Source of the DNA: Desulfobacterales bacterium CG23_combo_of_CG06-09_8_20_14_all_51_8
GTDB lineage: Bacteria > Desulfobacterota > Desulfobacteria > Desulfobacterales > Desulfosalsimonadaceae
NCBI GenBank assembly: GCA_002772195.1
Contig: PCSG01000043.1
Location: 392 to 11,527, forward strand
Direction: 5' to 3'
DNA: 11,136 bases
Part shown: positions 6,266 through 11,136 of the stretch, piece after piece
Numbering within the stretch: position 1 is the first letter of the stretch
Layout of the letters: each line of letters starts with the position of its first letter
Made by a program: the position numbers and the translations under genes
The notes under the pieces: generated by a model
The model's input: the letters and a program-made list of their open reading frames with translations, nothing else
The model's database searches: none
Told to the model about the DNA's origin: nothing

Positions 6266-7140
6266 TGTTTGCCGTCCGGCGGGCCCTGGCAGATATGGCC
6301 AGCCATAAATTTCTGCATACCGTGAGCATTGTCACCATCGCACTGTCGGTGTTTATCGTCAGTGCGTTTGCGCTTTTTTTCAATAACGCTACCGATTTTC
6401 TGGATGCCTGGCGAAAAGGCGTTCGCGTCATCGCCTACGTAGGGGGGCCGGTCAAAGACGATCAGCGGGCTTTTCTGTCGGAAACCATCGCTAAACTTGA
6501 AGGTGTGGCATCCGTTAAATTTATTTCCCGGGAAGACGCGTTCAATGATCTGAAAGAAAAAATCGGCGATCAGTCCTCCCTTCTGGACGGTCTGGATAAA
6601 AATCCCCTGCCCGATGCCTATGAAATCACCCTGACGGATGCGTATCGCGAGCTGACGGATATTGAAAAACTGGTTAAAAAAGTGGCCGCGCTGCCAGGGG
6701 TGGAAGATGTGGAGTATGCCCAGAAGTGGCTGCTGCGGTTCAATGGAATGTATAATTTGTTTAAAGCCACCGGCATGGTGCTGGCGAGTGTTTTTTTTAT
6801 CGCCACCCTCCTGATCATCGCCAACACCATTCGGCTGATCATGTATTCCCGCCGGGAGGAAATTGAAATCGCCCGGATTATCGGCGCGGATGAAAAATTT
6901 ATAAAATATCCGCTCTTTATCGAAGCCGTGGTCCAGGGAGGGATCGGCGGCGTCACCGGGATTTTGATGCTTTGTCTGGCCTTTGCGGCCTTTGTGCCGA
7001 ATTTCGCGCCGGAAACCGGATTTGCTTTTTTCGAAATGCGCTTTATTCCGATGCGCTTTGGGATTGCCATTGTCTTGTGCAGTATGCTCATAGGATGGGT
7101 GGGGTGCTATTTATCCATCAGAAAATTTTTAACCTACTGA
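6259..7140 (+). CDS. ftsX: Cell division permease-like protein FtsX
   Basis: A 293-residue inner-membrane partner of FtsE. Four membrane segments are visible: residues 19-41 (TVSIVTIALSVFIVSAFALF), about 172-196 (GMVLASVFFIATLLIIANTI), about 228-250 (GGIGGVTGILMLCLAFAAFV) and about 266-288 (FGIAIVLCSMLIGWVGCYLS). A large periplasmic loop of about 125 residues lies between the first two. This loop binds EnvC in Escherichia coli and here contains the family elements VKFISREDAF and NPLPDAYEITL. The cytoplasmic N-terminus is short (MLMFAVRRALADMASHK). The start at 6259 follows a GGGAGG site and overlaps ftsE by 7 nt. Its 3' end overlaps the start of envC. Such overlaps suggest the three proteins are made in fixed ratio. 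Confidence 0.95.
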   Translation: MLMFAVRRALADMASHKFLHTVSIVTIALSVFIVSAFALFFNNATDFLDAWRKGVRVIAYVGGPVKDDQRAFLSETIAKLEGVASVKFISREDAFNDLKEKIGDQSSLLDGLDKNPLPDAYEITLTDAYRELTDIEKLVKKVAALPGVEDVEYAQKWLLRFNGMYNLFKATGMVLASVFFIATLLIIANTIRLIMYSRREEIEIARIIGADEKFIKYPLFIEAVVQGGIGGVTGILMLCLAFAAFVPNFAPETGFAFFEMRFIPMRFGIAIVLCSMLIGWVGCYLSIRKFLTY

Positions 7141-8675
7141 TTTATTTATATGTAATGGCATTTTGCCTATCGATGCCGGCGACCTCCGGGGCTTTTGAAA
7201 CCCGGGAGAGCGGGGTGGTCGTCTCCGACCGTCTCAACCTGCGCCGGGGAGCCGGGAGCGGTTATTCGGTGATCAAGGTACTGGAAAAAGACGCCCAGGT
7301 CCGGGTATTGTCCCATGAAAAGGACTGGCTCCAGGTGCTTCATGACGAGGATGTGGGATATGTGGCAAACCAGGACCGATTTATAAAGCTGTATGCCATT
7401 CATACGGTCACCGACGGTGACCGGCCGGACCTGGATGCCGCTGCCGCCAAAGCCGCTGATATCCGGAACAAGATAAAAGAGCAGACCGCTGAAGTCGCCC
7501 AGTATACGGATCAGGAAAAAGAAATTGTTGACCAATTGAATCAGACGGACATGGCCCTCCATCAGGCCCGACAGGCGGCAACCGCCATCAAAGCGGAACT
7601 GGCGGCTGTTTCCGCCCAAATCGCCGAACTGGAAAAATCCGTGCATCAGGTCCAGAATGAGATTGACCAGAGTAGCGGGTACGCGGTCAAATGCCTGGTT
7701 TCCCTGTATAAATTGACCCGGCTCGGGGAGGCGAACCTGTTGGCGTCGGCCACCTCTTTTCATGAGTTGATGCGTCGTCAGGACGCCATTGAAAAAATAA
7801 TCAGCTATGATCATCAGGCGCTCGCGGAAATGATCGGGAAAAAGACCCATCTCCAGACCCTGATGGCCGGGCTCAACCAGCAGGAAAATGCCAAAGAGGC
7901 TTTAAACGCCCAGCATCAGGCGGCAGTGGAAAAACTGGCCCGGGAAAAATCAAAACGGGAAGAGTTGCTGGCGGAAATTAAAAATAAGAAAACCACCCGC
8001 CTGGCCAGCATTAAATATTTGAAAAATGCGGCCATCGGGCTCGATAAAACCATCACCGCCCTGCGCCGGGAAGTGGCTTCCGTCAAAAAAGAAACCAGCG
8101 CCCCGCCTCGGGAAATGGCTTCCGTCAAAAAAGAAACCAGCACCCCGCCTCGGGAGGTGGCTTCCGTCAAAAAAGAAACCAGCACCCCGCCTCGGGAGGT
8201 GGCTTCCGTCAAAAAAGAAACCAGCGCCTCAAGTCGGGAAATGGCTTCCGCCAAAGAATCGACCAGCCAGTTTTCGGCGTATCAGGGCTTGCTAAAAATG
8301 CCGGTTGACGGTAAGGTGATTTCATCATACGGCAAATACGTGGAGCCCCAGTCCGGCGCGCCGAGTTTTCGTAATGGTATTGAGATCCGGTCGAAACAGG
8401 GCGCTCCGGTGCGGGCGGTTTTTGCCGGAGAGACGGTTTTTTCAAGCTGGTTGAAAGGGTACGGCAACGTGATTATTATTGCCCATGGGAAAGATTTTCA
8501 TACTGTTTACGCCCATGCCGAGGAACTTTTCCGATTAAAGGGCGAACCCGTGGAAACCGGAGAAGTCATCGCCACGGTGGGAGATACCGGCTCGATGAAC
8601 GGACCGTCTCTTTATTTTGAGATACGCCATCAGGGGAAACCTGTTGATCCGCTTGAATGGATAAATAAAGGTTAA
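7095..8675 (+). CDS. envC: EnvC-like murein hydrolase activator with N-terminal SH3b domain
   Basis: A 526-residue periplasmic protein. In E. coli, EnvC is recruited by FtsX and switches on the amidases AmiA and AmiB. Order of parts: signal peptide (1-33, cleavage near TSGA-F); a bacterial SH3 domain (about 39-100, VSDRLNLRRGAGSGYSVIK); a long coiled coil (about 112-325, rich in Gln, Glu, Lys and Ala); a 14-residue tandem repeat (326-381); and a C-terminal LytM/M23 domain (about 395-526). The LytM domain is catalytically dead: HxGxD became Arg426-Asn-Gly-Ile-Glu430, and the final HxH became Ser505-Leu-Tyr507 (GPSLYFEIR, as in E. coli EnvC). Only His474 (YAHAEE) remains. E. coli EnvC has no SH3b domain. 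The start overlaps ftsX by 46 nt; a GTG at 7104 with AGGA 8 nt upstream (7092-7095) is an equally likely start. It is followed by ctpA after 12 bp. Confidence 0.93.
   Translation: MGGVLFIHQKIFNLLIYLYVMAFCLSMPATSGAFETRESGVVVSDRLNLRRGAGSGYSVIKVLEKDAQVRVLSHEKDWLQVLHDEDVGYVANQDRFIKLYAIHTVTDGDRPDLDAAAAKAADIRNKIKEQTAEVAQYTDQEKEIVDQLNQTDMALHQARQAATAIKAELAAVSAQIAELEKSVHQVQNEIDQSSGYAVKCLVSLYKLTRLGEANLLASATSFHELMRRQDAIEKIISYDHQALAEMIGKKTHLQTLMAGLNQQENAKEALNAQHQAAVEKLAREKSKREELLAEIKNKKTTRLASIKYLKNAAIGLDKTITALRREVASVKKETSAPPREMASVKKETSTPPREVASVKKETSTPPREVASVKKETSASSREMASAKESTSQFSAYQGLLKMPVDGKVISSYGKYVEPQSGAPSFRNGIEIRSKQGAPVRAVFAGETVFSSWLKGYGNVIIIAHGKDFHTVYAHAEELFRLKGEPVETGEVIATVGDTGSMNGPSLYFEIRHQGKPVDPLEWINKG
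8070..8268 (+). repeat. 42-bp tandem repeat inside envC (four full units plus a decayed fifth)
   Basis: Units start at 8070, 8112, 8154 and 8196, each 42 bp, with a partial, diverged copy from 8238. Each encodes E(V/M)ASVKKETS(A/T)PPR. Units 2 and 3 differ by only two bases, near their left ends, which points to recent duplication. The repeat joins the coiled coil to the LytM domain. The Pro-Pro pairs break helices, so it should be an extended, charged linker. Confidence 0.95.
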
Positions 8676-8687
8676 AAGGAGATCCAG

Positions 8688-10112
8688 ATGATTCAGAAAA
8701 AAAAACAGTGGGTGAAAGGCGGATTGCTGACGGCGCTGATCGCGCTGGTGGTGGTTTCCGCGACGGTGGTATATGGCGATCTGGCCGGGCAGAAAACGGA
8801 AACCTATGAAGGGCTCAAGCTTTTCTCCGATGTGATCGCTGAAATTGAAAATAATTATGTGGAACCGGTGGAAGCCAAGAAGCTGATTGAAAAAGCCATT
8901 GAAGGCATGATGGGCAGCTTAGATCCCCACTCCGCATTTCTGCCCCCCGAAGCTTTTGACGATCTCCAGTCGGAAACCAAAGGCGAATTCGGCGGTATCG
9001 GCATTGTCATCACCATGCGTGACGGCCGGTTGACGGTGATTTCCCCCATTGAGGGAACCCCGGCGTACAAGGCCGGTGTTCAGGCCCAGGATATTATCGT
9101 CAAGATAGATGGCGAATCGACCAAGAGCACGATGCTCTGGGAGGCCGTGAAAAAAATGCGGGGAGACGCGGGGACAACGGTTAAAATTCATATTTACCGG
9201 AAGGGAGAGCCGGAGATCATGGAATTGACTCTGGTCCGGGCCATCATCCCCATGGAAAGCGTCCGGTCCGTGACGCTTAAACCCGGCTTCGGGTATCTGT
9301 GGATCACCAATTTCCGCGAAAACACAGCCGATGAAGTCGCCAAAGCATTAAAAGATATGGAAAAGGAGAATTCGCCGTTAAAGGGACTGGTTCTGGATTT
9401 GCGGGACAATCCCGGCGGTCTTCTGGATCAGGCGGTGAAAGTGGCGGATGTGTTTCTTGAAACCGGCACCATTGTCAGCATCAAGGGCCGGGAGGGAAAA
9501 GAAAGTGAAAATTATACGGCCCATCCGGATGGCGGTTCCAATCGCTATCCCATAGTCCTTCTGATCAACGGCGGCAGTGCCAGCGCTTCTGAAATTGTCG
9601 CCGGCGCCCTTCAGGACAATGGTCGGGCCCTGGTCGTCGGAACCACCTCCTTCGGCAAGGGGTCGGTCCAGACTGTCCGGCCCTTGCGGGACGGGTATGC
9701 GCTCAAATATACCATCGCCAGATATTATACGCCCAGCGGCAAATCCATCCAGGCCGAAGGCATTATCCCGGACCTGGTGGTCAAGCGGCAGCTTCTGGAC
9801 GAGACCGCCGGCGACGGGTTTGACGCCAATCTGATCAAGGAAGGGGATTTGGAAAATCATCTGACTTCCGAAGAACCGGACGCGGCCCTGGAAGCCATTG
9901 AGGAAAAAATCGATGCGGCCGGAGAAAAAGATAAGGAGAAAACTGACAAGGATGCGGACATGACCGAGGCGGAAAAGATCATGCGGCTTCGGGACGCGGT
10001 TTATGAGCATAGTTCGTCGAATTCCAACGCCCTGCTGCAGGATTCTCAGGTGAATCGGGCTTATGAAATCCTCAAAGGATATGATATTTTTGAGGGCCTT
10101 TCCCGGAAATAG
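8688..10112 (+). CDS. ctpA: C-terminal processing protease CtpA (S41 family, PDZ domain)
   Basis: A 474-residue periplasmic serine protease with an N-terminal membrane anchor or signal (residues 10-30, after MIQKKKQWVKG). A PDZ domain (about 96-175) has the GGIGIVI ligand-binding loop and GVQAQDIIVKIDGES. The S41 catalytic core follows, with Ser299 in NGGSASASEI and Lys324 in TSFGKGSVQ. The 25-residue spacing equals that of the Ser/Lys dyad in E. coli Prc. LDLRDNPGG is another family mark. The C-terminal part (about 385-430) is a highly charged helical region. Such proteases trim or degrade cell-wall hydrolases and lipoproteins in Pseudomonas and E. coli; its target here is not known. AAGGAGA (8676-8682) lies 5 nt before the ATG, giving one of the best translation starts in the operon. 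It is 12 bp after envC and 5 bp before the next gene. Confidence 0.96.
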   Translation: MIQKKKQWVKGGLLTALIALVVVSATVVYGDLAGQKTETYEGLKLFSDVIAEIENNYVEPVEAKKLIEKAIEGMMGSLDPHSAFLPPEAFDDLQSETKGEFGGIGIVITMRDGRLTVISPIEGTPAYKAGVQAQDIIVKIDGESTKSTMLWEAVKKMRGDAGTTVKIHIYRKGEPEIMELTLVRAIIPMESVRSVTLKPGFGYLWITNFRENTADEVAKALKDMEKENSPLKGLVLDLRDNPGGLLDQAVKVADVFLETGTIVSIKGREGKESENYTAHPDGGSNRYPIVLLINGGSASASEIVAGALQDNGRALVVGTTSFGKGSVQTVRPLRDGYALKYTIARYYTPSGKSIQAEGIIPDLVVKRQLLDETAGDGFDANLIKEGDLENHLTSEEPDAALEAIEEKIDAAGEKDKEKTDKDADMTEAEKIMRLRDAVYEHSSSNSNALLQDSQVNRAYEILKGYDIFEGLSRK

Positions 10113-10117
10113 GCCCG

Positions 10118-11136
10118 ATGGTAACGAAAAAAATCACCCCTTCCAAGAAAAAAGGCGACCCCGGAAAACAATCCGGTGGGCCCGGGAAATCCACGGCTGC
10201 GAAAAAAACAGCACCCCGGAAAAAGCCGGCCGGCGCGGATAAAAAACGCTGGCCGGCGAAGTCCCGGCCGGCCAAATTTCGGCCGGCCAAATTTCGGCCG
10301 GCCAAATTTCGGATGGATACCTTCATCACGGTGGCCGCCACGTCTTTTTTTGTTCTGTTCGGCCTGTTTGTCGCCTATGTGCTCCTGCACCCGAACATTC
10401 CGGAGAAATCGCCGTCGCCGGTTTTGTCGCCGCCCAAGAAAACGGTCCCCCTGAAAATCGCAAAATTTGAGAAACCGGATTTTGAAATTTTCCCGACGGA
10501 ACCCATTTTGTCCCGAAGGGCAGCGGCCACGCCGGCGCCGGACAAGAAAACACCCCTGCCGGAGTCCCGGAAGATCCCCCCGGCGACTAAGAATGACGTG
10601 CGGCCGATGGTGGTGATTATCATTGATGATTTCGGCTATGACATGGAACTGGCTGAAAAATTTCTGGCCCTGGACCCGGCCCTGACCTGCGCGGTGCTTC
10701 CCAACAGCGTCTATGATCAAAAGATCGCGGCCCTTGCCCGGAAACAGGGGCATGAGCTCATGCTTCACCAGCCCATGGAGCCCGGGGAGTATCCCCTGGT
10801 GGATCCGGGGCCTGGGGCGCTTCTGACTTCTATGACGCCGGACCAGCGCATCGCTCAGCTCAACGCCAATATCGACCGGATTCCGGGGATTTGCGGCATC
10901 AATAACCATATGGGGTCCAAGACCACCACCTTGTCTGACGAAATGAACCAGATTTTTACGGTTCTGAAAAAACGGGGTCTGTTTTTTGTGGACAGCCGGA
11001 CCACAGCCGCTAGCCAGTGTTTATCGTCGGCCCGGCTGTTTAAAGTGCCCTTTGCCGAGCGGGACGTATTTCTGGATCATGTGCGCAAGGAATCGGAGAT
11101 CCGGACCCAGATCGATCAGCTGGTTAATATTGCCGA
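10118..11136 (+). CDS. Divergent polysaccharide deacetylase (YibQ-like), 3' end cut by the window
   Basis: The first 339 codons of a membrane-anchored protein whose frame stays open to the edge. Residues 1-65 are very basic (23 Lys/Arg, 2 Asp) and end in three RPAKF units. Residues 69-90 are a single membrane span (TFITVAATSFFVLFGLFVAY). Then comes a Pro/Lys-rich linker (92-163), and from about 164 the deacetylase-like barrel. Its metal and active-site marks are Asp170-Asp171 in VIIIDDFGYD, His217 in LHQPMEP, His264 in NNHMGSK and Asp292 in VDSRTT, the pattern of the divergent polysaccharide deacetylase family. It probably acts on wall glycan or a related sugar in the periplasm, but no substrate is established for YibQ. 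The start at 10118 lies 5 bp after ctpA. The ATG at 10313 just before the membrane span is a possible alternative but has no ribosome binding site. In E. coli, yibQ follows envC. Confidence 0.93.
   Translation, partial: MVTKKITPSKKKGDPGKQSGGPGKSTAAKKTAPRKKPAGADKKRWPAKSRPAKFRPAKFRPAKFRMDTFITVAATSFFVLFGLFVAYVLLHPNIPEKSPSPVLSPPKKTVPLKIAKFEKPDFEIFPTEPILSRRAAATPAPDKKTPLPESRKIPPATKNDVRPMVVIIIDDFGYDMELAEKFLALDPALTCAVLPNSVYDQKIAALARKQGHELMLHQPMEPGEYPLVDPGPGALLTSMTPDQRIAQLNANIDRIPGICGINNHMGSKTTTLSDEMNQIFTVLKKRGLFFVDSRTTAASQCLSSARLFKVPFAERDVFLDHVRKESEIRTQIDQLVNIA
10265..10309 (+). repeat. Three perfect 15-bp repeats encoding RPAKF
   Basis: CGGCCGGCCAAATTT occurs three times in a row (10265-10279, 10280-10294, 10295-10309). 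Each copy contains two palindromes, GGCCGGCC and AAATTT. The repeat keeps frame and sits at the end of the basic cytoplasmic tail of the deacetylase, next to the membrane span. Confidence 0.95.

Noticed and set aside
8280..8675. EnvC LytM domain as an active zinc endopeptidase
   Set aside because: Three of the four usual metal or catalytic residues are replaced; the sequence matches the non-catalytic EnvC pattern.
10061..10909. Long open frame on the minus strand across the deacetylase gene (282 codons)
   Set aside because: The plus strand encodes clear deacetylase motifs. The antisense product is low-complexity (Arg, Gly, Phe, Pro) and is created by the 15-bp repeats and basic tail.

Overview
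The window is an ordinary-looking chromosomal segment from a Gram-negative bacterium, most likely a Desulfobacterota (deltaproteobacterial, Desulfobacteraceae-like) anaerobe. That assignment is an inference. It rests on a moderately GC-rich coding style, an oxygen-sensitive type of B12-binding radical SAM protein, a quinone methyltransferase of the short UbiE/MenG type, and the gene order ftsE-ftsX-envC-ctpA-deacetylase. No rRNA, tRNA, CRISPR array, insertion sequence or integrase was seen. Eleven protein-coding genes account for nearly all of the sequence; the last one runs off the right edge.

Left part (1-2275): a B12-binding-type radical SAM protein of unknown substrate, with an extra C-terminal domain, ends in a hairpin that looks like a terminator. 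It is followed by a small PEGA-domain lipoprotein. Middle (2276-5240): a convergent/divergent cluster of housekeeping genes. These are ubiE/menG (minus strand), dnaJ (plus), queD (plus) and pyrE (minus). ubiE and dnaJ are divergent, and their 110-bp gap carries a near-consensus sigma70 promoter for ubiE.

The pyrE-ftsE gap (5241-5566) is the only stretch above 300 bp without a gene. It contains a perfect 10-bp inverted repeat and a leader I cannot assign.

Right part (5567-11136): a tightly packed plus-strand operon for cell-wall remodelling at division. ftsE and ftsX encode the ABC-type signalling pair. envC encodes a murein hydrolase activator with an N-terminal SH3b domain, a coiled coil, a 14-residue tandem repeat and a catalytically degenerate LytM domain. 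ctpA encodes a periplasmic PDZ/S41 protease. The last gene encodes a membrane-anchored divergent polysaccharide deacetylase (YibQ-like) with an unusual, very basic cytoplasmic tail. The genes overlap or are separated by 5-12 bp. FtsEX and EnvC are known to act together to activate amidases. CtpA and the deacetylase are plausibly the clean-up or maturation arm of the same process. No amidase gene is in the window.

I do not see a clearly new defence or mobile system here. The most interesting items are the domain build of EnvC and its expanding repeat, the basic (RPAKF)3 tail on the deacetylase, the orphan radical SAM protein with its C-terminal extension, and the inverted repeat between pyrE and ftsE.
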